Source of the DNA: Lachnospiraceae bacterium | GTDB taxonomy: Bacteria; Bacillota; Clostridia; Lachnospirales; Lachnospiraceae | Direction: 5' to 3' | Assembly (NCBI GenBank): GCA_030523345.1 | Contig: JAUNIR010000001.1 | Location: 1-64,000 of the forward strand | DNA length: 64,000 nucleotides | In this document: piece by piece, positions 53,749 to 62,291 of the stretch | How the letters are laid out: each line of letters starts with the position of its first letter | How positions within the stretch are numbered: position 1 is the stretch's first letter | The notes under the pieces: model-generated | Databases searched by the model: none | What the model saw: the letters and a program-made list of their open reading frames with translations, nothing else | Told to the model about the DNA's origin: nothing | Made by a program: the position numbers and the translations under genes

Positions 53749-55467
53749 ATGGAAAAACTTAAACCAAAATTATTTTCAGTAATGAAAGGGTATACTAAGG
53801 ACCAGTTTGTGAAGGACTTAGTTGCAGGTATTATTGTGGCAATTATTGCATTGCCTCTTTCGATTGCCCTTGCCATAGCATCAGGAGTTACTCCTGCGGC
53901 AGGTATTTACACAGCTATTATAGCTGGATTCTTAGTAGCATTTTTAGGAGGAAGCCGAGTTCAGATAGCTGGCCCTACGGCGGCATTTGCTACGATTGTA
54001 GCCGGAATTGTTGCTAAGGATGGCACAAGTGGATTGATGTGTGCAACAATTATGGCGGGTATATTCCTCATAGTAATGGGAGTGCTTAAATTTGGTGGTT
54101 TATTAAAATACATACCATACACAATCACAACCGGATTTACAGCAGGTATTGCAGTTACACTTTTCATCGGACAGATTAAGGACTTCCTTGGATTAACATA
54201 CCCAGCAGGAACACCTACAATAGAGACTTTAGAAAAGGTTGAAGCAATTGCTAAGAATTTCAATACTCTTAATCCTACTGCGTTTTTGGTAGGAATTATT
54301 TGTTTAGTGATTTTAGTTGCGTGGCCTAAGCTATTTAAGAATACAAAAATCCCTGCATCTTTAATTGCAGTTATTGTATCAGCTTTAATTGTTAAAGTGT
54401 TTAATATGAATGTAAATACAATCGGAAGTTTGTATCCAGATCTTTCTAACAAGCTTCCTGCATTAAGCGTTACAAAAGACATCTTCTCGATTTCTATGAT
54501 AAAGAGTCAGCTGTCCAATGCATTTACAATTGCTGTGCTTGCAGGTATTGAGTCACTTTTATCAGCAGTCGTAGCAGACAGCATGATTGCTTCAAAGCAT
54601 CGTTCTAATATGGAACTTGTAGCACAGGGAGTTGCAAATATTGGATCTGCTTGTTTTGGCGGTATTCCTGCAACAGGTGCTATTGCAAGAACTGCAGCTA
54701 ATATAAAGAATGGTGGACGTACACCTATTTCGGGAATGGTTCACTCAGTTACACTTGTATTAGTACTTATTCTCCTTATGCCTTTTGCAAAGCTTATTCC
54801 TATGCCATGTATAGCTGCTATACTCTTTCAGGTAGCATATAACATGTGTGGGGCAGAGAAGTTTGTACATCTATGTAAGACATCACCAAAGTCAGATATT
54901 CTTGTTTTATTCTTAACATTTATTCTTACAGTAGTATTTGACTTAGTAGTAGCTATTGAAGTGGGACTCGTGGCAGCAGCATTCCTCTTTATGAAGAGAA
55001 TGAGTGAGGTGTCACATGTTGAAAGTTGGAAGAATATTGATGACGAGGATGTGGATCCAGATGCAACTTCGCTTAAAGAAATTCCAGAAGATACATTAGT
55101 ATATGAGTTTAGCGGACCGTTGTTCTTCGCGGCAGCAGATGAGATTTTCAAGCTTACAATAGATAAGCACTACAATTTCCTTATTCTCCGTATGAGAGGG
55201 GTAGATGCAATTGATGCAACAGCAATGCATAATTTTGAGTCTATGTATGACGAGTGCAGAGAAAAGCATGTACAGGTGATTTTCTCACATGTTAATGAAC
55301 AGCCTATGAATGTTATGGAAAAAGCCGGATTCGTAGATTTAGTTGGACGTGAATTTTTCTGCGATCACATTGATGATGCACTCAACCTTGCCAAGTCTTT
55401 AGAGGAATTTGTTCAAGAAACAAATTTAAAAAGACAGGCTAAGAAATTGAAAGAAGAAAATGTATAA
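53749..55467 (+). CDS. SulP-family anion transporter with STAS domain
   Basis: 572 residues. The start is ATG 53749, with AGAGGAG just upstream; the ATG at 53671 lies inside the MATE gene and is rejected. SulP motifs are FVKDLVAGIIVAIIALPLSIALAIASGVTPAAGIYTAI and AGPTAAFATIVAGIV, with the later GIPATGAIARTAANIKNGGRTPISG. A C-terminal STAS domain begins near residue 440 (TLVYEFSGPLFFAAADEIF). These proteins take up sulfate, bicarbonate or dicarboxylates. Its 3' end overlaps the convergent SGNH gene by 29 bases. Confidence 0.93.
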   Translation: MEKLKPKLFSVMKGYTKDQFVKDLVAGIIVAIIALPLSIALAIASGVTPAAGIYTAIIAGFLVAFLGGSRVQIAGPTAAFATIVAGIVAKDGTSGLMCATIMAGIFLIVMGVLKFGGLLKYIPYTITTGFTAGIAVTLFIGQIKDFLGLTYPAGTPTIETLEKVEAIAKNFNTLNPTAFLVGIICLVILVAWPKLFKNTKIPASLIAVIVSALIVKVFNMNVNTIGSLYPDLSNKLPALSVTKDIFSISMIKSQLSNAFTIAVLAGIESLLSAVVADSMIASKHRSNMELVAQGVANIGSACFGGIPATGAIARTAANIKNGGRTPISGMVHSVTLVLVLILLMPFAKLIPMPCIAAILFQVAYNMCGAEKFVHLCKTSPKSDILVLFLTFILTVVFDLVVAIEVGLVAAAFLFMKRMSEVSHVESWKNIDDEDVDPDATSLKEIPEDTLVYEFSGPLFFAAADEIFKLTIDKHYNFLILRMRGVDAIDATAMHNFESMYDECREKHVQVIFSHVNEQPMNVMEKAGFVDLVGREFFCDHIDDALNLAKSLEEFVQETNLKRQAKKLKEENV

Positions 55468-56410
55468 ATTCTTCTGTGAATTTAACAGCTCCACTATGAT
55501 TTAAATGAGATGAATCGCCAAAATACATATCTTCGTACATTGGTATTTCATCATTGATAATTATACCAGGATAGTTATGACTTAAACCTACAAAGTAGAA
55601 ATGTAATTCATCTACATAAGAAGGGTTCAATGCTTCATAACTAGACTGGTTCATAGGTGGAATTGCGAGAGTAGTATTTATTTTATTATCAACACATAGT
55701 TTTAGTAACTTATTCAAATACAAATCTAAAAGAACAGCATCTGCAGTTGTATGCATTTCTTCGTAAGATGTTTCATAGTTAAGGTCAGAACAACCATCAG
55801 CAGTTCCAAATTCTCCATAGCCGAGGTTTTCTTTTATTTGCTTGTAAGTTTCCACGTTTTCATTATATCGACCAACTATTTTTGAATTCATAAGAGCAGG
55901 AAGATATTTGTCAGGAAATCTTAGTCTGTAGCTTAACAGATCATTTTTGTAACCTTTACATAGAAGGGTTTCAGAGCCTGTCGCTTCTGCATAGGAATAT
56001 AAATCTGTCATATCTTTTACAGAGAGGTAATTAAAATAAGCAGTTCTAGTCCAGAAATTATCAATAACAGAGTAATGGAATGGAGCAAACATTATTATCA
56101 CATTCTCTGGTTGCCCATTGTTTTCGATATATTTTTTGAGGGTGTAATACATTTCTATAGATGTGGCACCACCAACAGAAAGATTCACAGTGTTAACCTC
56201 AAACATTTCTGGAATTAAATCAGCCATGGCACGTGAATCACCTAATATAACCGTGTTTGCACTTGAATCACATACAGTATCTTTAGTGTATTTCCAGGCA
56301 GGAAACTCTGAATCCATATATCCAAAAGGAACAACGGCTGTGTATAGGACAACCGCAAGTACTGGAAGCAAAGCTAATATGCATTTAATAACAAATCTCA
56401 CATTTTTCAT
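55439..56410 (-). CDS. Membrane-anchored SGNH-like protein (AlgX/DltD-like), partner of MBOAT
   Basis: 323 residues. One N-terminal membrane anchor (about 8-28) precedes an extracellular domain. It carries the SGNH-type block I motif TVILGDSRAMADLIPE (Ser in GDS) and the C-terminal catalytic DSSHLNHSGAVKF (Asp and His). It immediately follows the MBOAT gene with 15 bases between. In alginate, cellulose and teichoic acid systems such pairs move acyl groups from the MBOAT protein to an extracellular polymer. The polymer here is unknown. Confidence 0.8.
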   Translation of the reverse strand: MKNVRFVIKCILALLPVLAVVLYTAVVPFGYMDSEFPAWKYTKDTVCDSSANTVILGDSRAMADLIPEMFEVNTVNLSVGGATSIEMYYTLKKYIENNGQPENVIIMFAPFHYSVIDNFWTRTAYFNYLSVKDMTDLYSYAEATGSETLLCKGYKNDLLSYRLRFPDKYLPALMNSKIVGRYNENVETYKQIKENLGYGEFGTADGCSDLNYETSYEEMHTTADAVLLDLYLNKLLKLCVDNKINTTLAIPPMNQSSYEALNPSYVDELHFYFVGLSHNYPGIIINDEIPMYEDMYFGDSSHLNHSGAVKFTEEFIHFLLSIS

Positions 56411-56420
56411 TTATGTAAAC
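56411..56420 (-). repeat. Partial copy of motif GTTTACATAA in the MBOAT-SGNH gap
   Basis: Only the 10-base core GTTTACATAA is present, directly before the SGNH start codon on the minus strand. Confidence 0.3.
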
Positions 56421-56425
56421 CAAAT

Positions 56426-57859
56426 TTAAAATCCTGAGTATATAAATTCTGTCATGTTAAGGTTCATTGATAATAGAATCATAATTATTAACAAGTAATA
56501 AACAGCCCATCTAATAGGCGTTCTTACGTTTTTCATGATATCAGAGACCTGACAGGCTTTTCTTTCACATAATACATCAGCAACGATTAGTATAATAATA
56601 GCTGCCATAGAAAACAACATGTTGTTAATTCCAAGTCCAACATTCCATATAGTACCATCAAAAAGGTTGACATAACTAAATGTACTAAAGATCCTTGTAA
56701 CTATTTCTATGGCTTCGTTTACGGAAGGGGCTCTGAAGAATATCCATGTAAAGCTTATTAAAATGAATGTGATTGTGGTTCTCAGCACGCGGTTAAGGCA
56801 AGGCTTTTTATCGATGCTTAGTAAGCTGGTAAGCTTTTCTTTACAAGGAGTTAATAATTCTCCTATAACCTGATACAACCCGTTTAGAAAGCCCCAGATA
56901 ACAAAAGTTATATTAGCGCCATGCCATAAACCTGATACAACAAATACAATCAGAATGTTTATATATTTTCGTATTTTCCCCCTTCTATTGCCGCCAAGAG
57001 GTATGTAGAGATAATCTCTGAACCAAGTGGATAGTGAAATGTGCCAACGTCTCCAGAAGTCAGATACAGAAACGGCAAAATAAGGCTGATTGAAATTATT
57101 AATTATTTCTATTCCCATTATTTTGCACATACCAATAGCTATTAGGGAATAGCCCTGAAAGTCACAATATATTTGTATGGTGTATGCTAAAACAGCAATT
57201 AGTAGGGCAACCGAGGTTTTGTTTTTATAATCACTAAATACATAGTCTGTAAGAATTGTCATTCGTGATACTATTACAATTTTCATAAAGTAACCAAAGA
57301 GCATAAGTTTTAGCCCTTCGGAAGCTCTAAAGGTATTGAATTCATTCGACAGATTTAACTGTGGTAAAAGATGCTTTGCCCGTTCAATTGGTCCTGAAAG
57401 AATAAGTGGGAAAAAAGAAACAAAAAGCGCGTATTTAAAAATATTGTCCTCTGGTTTGAGGTCGCCATTATATATATCAAATATATAGGTTAGAGACTGA
57501 AAGGTATAGAATGAAATGCCTATAGGAAGAATCAGGTTGAGCCTTATGCTGGAACCTGATAGTTCTAGGAAAAAATCCTCATATTTGTAAATTATAAGAA
57601 ACATGATGTTAATTACTACACCAAGAACTAAGAAAAGCCTTCTAAGGTTGATGGCTTCAAATTTATAAACAAGGCCCCCTGCGAGCCAAGTAAGTATAGT
57701 TGAAACAATAAGAAGCGAAACAAAAGCTCCGTCGAGAGAGCAATAAAAATAATAGCTGCAGAACAGCAGCCATATATAACGTACTTTTGATGGTATCAGA
57801 AAGTACACAGTTATACATATTGGTAAAAATATATAAAATGAAATACTGGTTAATGTCAT
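56426..57859 (-). CDS. MBOAT-family membrane O-acyltransferase (AlgI/DltB-like)
   Basis: 477 residues from the preferred start MTLTSISFYIFLPICITVYFLIP; an upstream ATG at 57880 would add seven residues. About 11 membrane segments. Hallmarks are SFYTFQSLTYIFDIY, ALFVSFFPLILSGPIERAKHLLPQL, CDFQGYSLIAIG, DFWRRWHISLSTWFRDYLYIPLGGNR and FVVSGLWHGANITFVIWG; the last holds the catalytic His. It carries acyl groups (usually acetyl) across the membrane for transfer to a surface polymer. The divergent neighbour is signal peptidase I. Confidence 0.92.
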   Translation of the reverse strand: MTLTSISFYIFLPICITVYFLIPSKVRYIWLLFCSYYFYCSLDGAFVSLLIVSTILTWLAGGLVYKFEAINLRRLFLVLGVVINIMFLIIYKYEDFFLELSGSSIRLNLILPIGISFYTFQSLTYIFDIYNGDLKPEDNIFKYALFVSFFPLILSGPIERAKHLLPQLNLSNEFNTFRASEGLKLMLFGYFMKIVIVSRMTILTDYVFSDYKNKTSVALLIAVLAYTIQIYCDFQGYSLIAIGMCKIMGIEIINNFNQPYFAVSVSDFWRRWHISLSTWFRDYLYIPLGGNRRGKIRKYINILIVFVVSGLWHGANITFVIWGFLNGLYQVIGELLTPCKEKLTSLLSIDKKPCLNRVLRTTITFILISFTWIFFRAPSVNEAIEIVTRIFSTFSYVNLFDGTIWNVGLGINNMLFSMAAIIILIVADVLCERKACQVSDIMKNVRTPIRWAVYYLLIIMILLSMNLNMTEFIYSGF

Positions 57860-57944
57860 AACATACTTATAATAATACAATTTAAAAGATTTGTCTTGTG
57901 ACTTTATTAAAAACCGTTATAATAAATAAGATGGGAGAAGACAT

Positions 57945-58526
57945 ATGAAGGATATGAATAATAGTAAAAATAATAACGAAAAAGAAAAGATAAATGTTAA
58001 GCAAGAAATAGCAGAATGGGCTATAGTATTTGTATTAGCAATAGTATTCTCTGTAATAATAAACACATTTGTTCTTATAAATGCCAGAGTACCTAGTGCA
58101 TCAATGGAAAATAATGTTATGACGGGGGACAGATTGTTTGGAAACAGACTGTCATATATTAAGGAAGATCCTAAAAGAGGAGATATAGTCATTTTTAGAT
58201 ATCCAGATGATGAGACTCAGCTTTTTATAAAAAGAGTTATAGGACTTCCGGGTGAAACGGTTATGATTATCGATGGAAAAGTATATATTGATGACAAAAC
58301 GGAACCTTTAAATGAGCCATATCTTGCACAAGAAATGCTAGGTACTTTTGGTCCGTATGAAGTTCCAGAGAATGCCTATTTTGTTATGGGAGATAATAGA
58401 AATTATTCTCTTGATGCAAGATTTTGGAATAATACATACGTATACAAAGATAAAATACTTGGTAAGGCTTTGATTAGATATTATCCTAGCATAGGTAAGA
58501 TTGAAAATTCAGCGCCAGTGTATTGA
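57945..58526 (+). CDS. lepB: Type I signal peptidase
   Basis: 193 residues with one N-terminal membrane helix (about 22-44). The catalytic Ser lies in RVPSASMENNVMTGD, the Lys in TQLFIKRVIGLPGETV, and the C-terminal box is MGDNRNYSLDARFW. This is the Ser-Lys dyad form found in Gram-positives, with the active site outside the membrane. GGGAG precedes ATG. It diverges from the MBOAT gene over an 85-bp region. Confidence 0.95.
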   Translation: MKDMNNSKNNNEKEKINVKQEIAEWAIVFVLAIVFSVIINTFVLINARVPSASMENNVMTGDRLFGNRLSYIKEDPKRGDIVIFRYPDDETQLFIKRVIGLPGETVMIIDGKVYIDDKTEPLNEPYLAQEMLGTFGPYEVPENAYFVMGDNRNYSLDARFWNNTYVYKDKILGKALIRYYPSIGKIENSAPVY

Positions 58527-58681
58527 TTTTAATACAATATATTGTGCATGATAAGCCATGTTTATGGTGTACGGGTTGAATATATTGAGTATTAGTGGTA
58601 TAATTTGGTGGTTATTTCGAGATGAGAACGGAGTATAAACAGGATTTAAATCCTAGGTATTAACGGAGGAATATAATAATT

Positions 58682-59788
58682 ATGAAGAAAAGATATTTAG
58701 TTCTTGCTCTTTCATTAGTTGCTGCAATGACATTTGCAGGATGTAAGGACAAGGAAGAGCCACAGGCAGCGGCACCAGCTCCAACAATACAGGTTGTTAC
58801 AGAAACACCTACAATAGTTACTGAGGCTGCACCAACAGAGGAATCTCGTGAAGGTATGTATCGTTCAGAGATTACAAATGAGTGGATTGATGAAGCATTA
58901 AAGGATCAGAGGCCTATTGCTGCAATGGTTGATAATGAGAAGACAGCACTTCCACACTATGGCTTATCAAGAGCTGATATTGTATACGAAATTACAAACT
59001 CAACACTTAATGATGGTGTTACACGTTTCATGGTATTATTCAAGGATTATGACAGTGTAGATCAGATTGGATCAATCCGTTCAGTACGTCCTACAAACCT
59101 TGTAATCGCGCCAGAATGGGATGCTATCGTATGTCATGATGGTGGACCTTTCTACATTGATGATTACCTTGCAAATGACTATGTGGATCATTTCTCAGGA
59201 ACATTCTCACGTGTAGATAATGGTAAATCAAGAGAGTTCACAGAGTACATCCTTCCAGGTGATATGGATAAGAACTTCTCTGGAAGCAGTGTTTCAAAGA
59301 CTTATACAAGCTATTATAAGGGCGCAGGTCATTTCCAGTTTGCATCAGAGACAGAGCCTAACGACCTTTCTGCATATTCAGATGCTGTAAGCGCTAATCA
59401 TATTCAGCTTCCATTTAAGCATAACAAGCCATATCTTGATTATGATGAAGGAACACAGCAGTACAAGTATTCAGAGTATGGTCAGTCACATGTAGATCCA
59501 GGTAACTCTAATGCTCAGCTTGCATTTGACAATCTTCTCTTACAGAATGCAAGATACGTTAAATTTGATGATAACGGATACATGATGTTCTATGCTAAGG
59601 ACTCAGGACGTGAAGGATATTACATCACAAAGGGTAAGGCAATTAAGATTACATGGACAAAGCCAGAAGATGATTGTGAGCCAACAAGATATTATGATTC
59701 AAACGGCAATGAAATTACAATCAACACAGGTAAGACATATATCGCACTTATTCCAGATGATATTTATTCAGGGTTAGAAATTAACTAA
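58682..59788 (+). CDS. DUF3048 (YerB-type) lipoprotein, paralog 2
   Basis: 368 residues. The lipobox is TFAGC (Cys21), followed by a Pro/Thr/Glu linker. The DUF3048 domain contains DQRPIAAMVDNEKTALPHYG, SRADIVYEITNSTLNDGVTRFM and GSIRSVRPTNLV. It is closely similar over its length to the protein at 28340, including the spacing before the domain (TNEWIDE and TNEWTDE). GGAGG precedes ATG. The gene is monocistronic and ends at a strong terminator. Function is unknown; surface localisation is expected. Confidence 0.9.
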   Translation: MKKRYLVLALSLVAAMTFAGCKDKEEPQAAAPAPTIQVVTETPTIVTEAAPTEESREGMYRSEITNEWIDEALKDQRPIAAMVDNEKTALPHYGLSRADIVYEITNSTLNDGVTRFMVLFKDYDSVDQIGSIRSVRPTNLVIAPEWDAIVCHDGGPFYIDDYLANDYVDHFSGTFSRVDNGKSREFTEYILPGDMDKNFSGSSVSKTYTSYYKGAGHFQFASETEPNDLSAYSDAVSANHIQLPFKHNKPYLDYDEGTQQYKYSEYGQSHVDPGNSNAQLAFDNLLLQNARYVKFDDNGYMMFYAKDSGREGYYITKGKAIKITWTKPEDDCEPTRYYDSNGNEITINTGKTYIALIPDDIYSGLEIN

Positions 59789-59806
59789 TAATTAACTTGT
59801 GATTTT

Positions 59807-59836
59807 AAAGCCGAAAGGAATTTCCTTTCGGCTTTT
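59807..59836 (+). terminator. Intrinsic terminator of DUF3048 paralog 2
   Basis: AAAGCCGAAAGG and CCTTTCGGCTTT enclose a short loop, then further T. Confidence 0.92.
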
Positions 59837-59854
59837 TCTGTAAAATTATAGAAT

Positions 59855-61021
59855 ATGAACATTATTGAATATGTAGCAAAAAATGGAATATATGATTTTA
59901 GTGAGAGGGCATTTTGTGAAGTGGATTCACTTGTCATATCGCAGCTCTCTTACTTGAAACTAGATAGAATCGTTGCGTGTCCGGAAGAAAGAAGAGCTGG
60001 GATTGTTCTTTCGAGTATTCGTGATAATGAAAAGTATGATTCTATTTACAGAGATGAACGATACAGAGAAATTAACACTTTGTTTTTTGAAGCGCTTTCT
60101 AACAGTAAGCGATTTGGCTCATTGATACTCAACAATTTTGTTGACGTGATTGATACAACAATAGATGTCCAGTTTTGCGCCATGACTGTAGAGGATAGGA
60201 AGGGCTTTAAATATGTTGTATTCAGAGGTACTGATGACAGTGTTGTAGGTTGGAAAGAGGACCTGAATATGACGTTCAAAACTCCTGTGCCAGCTCAGAG
60301 ATATTCTGTAGAGTACCTTAATAAAGTGGCGGAACTATTTGAGGGAGACTTCTATGTTGGGGGACATTCTAAAGGCGGTAACTTGGCGGTATATTCGTCT
60401 ATGTATTGTAGAAGAGAAGTTGCTGATAGGATTATAAATATATATTCTCATGATGGACCTGGATTCAGAATGGAACTACTTAATAAAGAAGGATTTGAAA
60501 GAATCGGCGGCAAGATAAAAAAGTATGTTCCTAAAGCTGCTGTAGTTGGGCTATTTGGTAATGTGGAAAAATTTGAGGTAGTAGATTGTGAAAAACATGG
60601 AGTGAAGCAACACAACCCATATAACTGGATAGTTGAGGATTTTTCATTCAAGAAAACAGAGCATATAGGTAAATATTCGGCACTTAAGGCCGATGCTATA
60701 AGTATTTGGGCCTCGTCTATGACGGAAGAAAATTGGGCACTTTTGTCAGATCAGATATTCGGAGTGTTCGAGGAAGCGGGTGTAGACAATCTCAATGATT
60801 TTAATGATGACTTTAGAGGCACAATAGCAAGGGTTCGAACAGCTGCAGATAACATGGATGATGATGCTAAGGAAAAGATTAAGGATATGCTATCTATGTT
60901 TGTTGATACAGCTACTTCTGTAGCGAAGGAAGATGCAAAAGAAAACGTAATACTTGCAGAGCAAAATCTGAAAAAAGTAAAATTCAGAAAAGATAGAGCA
61001 AGCAAAAAGGAAAATATCTAA
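59855..61021 (+). CDS. DUF2974 (Mbeg1-like) alpha/beta-hydrolase
   Basis: 388 residues. The nucleophile elbow is GGHSKGGNLAVY near residue 170 (Ser in GHSKG). Upstream is VVFRGTDDSVVGWKEDLNM, which resembles class 3 lipases. There is no signal peptide. DUF2974 proteins are predicted lipase-like hydrolases of unknown substrate and are common in Firmicutes. The stop shares one base with the start of the TPR lipoprotein gene, so the two are coupled. Confidence 0.87.
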   Translation: MNIIEYVAKNGIYDFSERAFCEVDSLVISQLSYLKLDRIVACPEERRAGIVLSSIRDNEKYDSIYRDERYREINTLFFEALSNSKRFGSLILNNFVDVIDTTIDVQFCAMTVEDRKGFKYVVFRGTDDSVVGWKEDLNMTFKTPVPAQRYSVEYLNKVAELFEGDFYVGGHSKGGNLAVYSSMYCRREVADRIINIYSHDGPGFRMELLNKEGFERIGGKIKKYVPKAAVVGLFGNVEKFEVVDCEKHGVKQHNPYNWIVEDFSFKKTEHIGKYSALKADAISIWASSMTEENWALLSDQIFGVFEEAGVDNLNDFNDDFRGTIARVRTAADNMDDDAKEKIKDMLSMFVDTATSVAKEDAKENVILAEQNLKKVKFRKDRASKKENI

Positions 61022-62076
61022 TGAAGAAAATGGCTAACAGGGTAAAATTAATAACAATAGGAATTACTTTAGCGGTTATAATGTCAGGCTGTAATTCCGA
61101 AAAAGAATTAAACAGCTATGAACAAGGCGTACAGGCTATCGAACTTCAGCATTACAACGAAGCACTACAGGCATTTAAGGCTTATGAAACTACGGGAAAA
61201 GATCTTAAGAAGACCTATAGAGGCGAGGGACTTGCATACTTGGGACTTGGACAGTATGACGAGGCTCTTTCTTCATTTAAGCTTGCCTTAGAACAGTCTA
61301 ATGGACTTCTAAAAAAGATAGATTATGATATCAATTTCTATATGGCGGTTGCGGAGTATAAGTCGGGAAGACTAGAGGACGCGTTGAATACATATACGGC
61401 AATTGTACAGGCAGATAAAAATAATTCAGATGCGTTTTATTTAAGGGGCAAGGTAAACCTGGATTTAGGAAACATAGATGCTGCGAAAAATGATTTTGAT
61501 AAAGCAATAGAGCTGAACAAAGATGATTCAAGGCTATATATAAATATTCATGATGATTTTTCAGCTAAGGATATGGATACAGATGCTAAGGCATACATTA
61601 GCAAAGGTGTTGCGACTGTATCGAAGCCATCGTCATATGAACTTGGAATATTTAATTATTATTTGGGCGATTATACTCAGGCAAGAAATTATTTCGAGGA
61701 ATCTTCTGAAACAAAGAAGACAGAGGAGGGTATTATATACCTAGGCAAGACGTATGAAGCTTTAGATGATGCTGGCTACGCAATGGCATTGTATGAAGAA
61801 TTTGCAACAAATAACGAAACACCTGCTATTGTATATAATGAGCTCGGGCTATTAAAAGTTAAAAATCGAGATTATGAGGGCGCACTAGCAGAATTTGAAG
61901 CTGGACTCAAAAATGAAAATGCTTCATGCAAACAATCGCTCATGTTTAACAGAATAGTAGCCAATGAACGTTTGGGCAATTTTGAAGAGGCAAAAAAACA
62001 GGTGGAATCTTATTTAGCCCTTTATCCATCGGATGAGACGGCTATTAAAGAAGGGATTTTCCTTAGCACAAGATGA
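61021..62076 (+). CDS. TPR-repeat lipoprotein
   Basis: 351 residues. The signal peptide ends in the lipobox IMSGC (Cys23). It is followed by about eight TPR units, for example AFYLRGKVNLDLGNIDAAKNDFDKAIELN. It should be anchored outside the membrane as a protein-binding scaffold. It is encoded directly after the DUF2974 hydrolase. Its stop codon touches the first NrdR box of nrdD. Confidence 0.88.
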   Translation: MKKMANRVKLITIGITLAVIMSGCNSEKELNSYEQGVQAIELQHYNEALQAFKAYETTGKDLKKTYRGEGLAYLGLGQYDEALSSFKLALEQSNGLLKKIDYDINFYMAVAEYKSGRLEDALNTYTAIVQADKNNSDAFYLRGKVNLDLGNIDAAKNDFDKAIELNKDDSRLYINIHDDFSAKDMDTDAKAYISKGVATVSKPSSYELGIFNYYLGDYTQARNYFEESSETKKTEEGIIYLGKTYEALDDAGYAMALYEEFATNNETPAIVYNELGLLKVKNRDYEGALAEFEAGLKNENASCKQSLMFNRIVANERLGNFEEAKKQVESYLALYPSDETAIKEGIFLSTR

Positions 62077-62089
62077 CCATATCTAGCGT
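62076..62089. promoter_or_regulatory. NrdR box 1
   Basis: ACCATATCTAGCGT fits the NrdR consensus core CwATATaTwG with one change. It lies 42 bp upstream of box 2, four helical turns. Confidence 0.7.
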
Positions 62090-62106
62090 GATTTATATAA
62101 AAGCTA

Positions 62107-62116
62107 TTATGTAAAC
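62107..62116 (-). repeat. Partial copy of motif GTTTACATAA next to NrdR box 2
   Basis: The 10-base core is on the minus strand, abutting NrdR box 2. Confidence 0.3.
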
Positions 62117-62117
62117 C

Positions 62118-62131
62118 ACAATATCTAGTGT
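62118..62131. promoter_or_regulatory. NrdR box 2
   Basis: ACAATATCTAGTGT is a near-perfect NrdR box directly upstream of the -35 element of nrdD. Confidence 0.85.
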
Positions 62132-62139
62132 TTTTAAAA

Positions 62140-62168
62140 TTGACATCTAAAAACCACAATGTTATACT
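62140..62168 (+). promoter_or_regulatory. nrdD promoter
   Basis: TTGACA (62140-62145), 17-base spacer, TATACT (62163-62168). The -10 lies inside the loop of a hairpin. Confidence 0.85.
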
Positions 62169-62188
62169 TGGACATGTGTGGTTTTTTA
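62149..62188 (+). terminator. Terminator-like hairpin overlapping the nrdD promoter
   Basis: AAAAACCACA pairs with TGTGGTTTTT around an 18-base loop and ends in T. It would stop transcripts coming from the TPR gene, while the nrdD transcript starts within or after it. Confidence 0.55.
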
Positions 62189-62239
62189 TTTTGGAAAAAT
62201 TACCTTTTTTTATTAGATAAATAGGGGATAACAAAAAAC

Positions 62240-62258
62240 GTTGACTTAAATAGTCAAC
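62240..62258 (+). other. Hairpin in the nrdD leader
   Basis: GTTGACT-taaat-AGTCAAC, a perfect 7-bp stem upstream of the AGGAGGG ribosome binding site. Confidence 0.45.
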
Positions 62259-62291
62259 AAGGGGGTTATATTAGGAGGGAGAACTAGTAAG

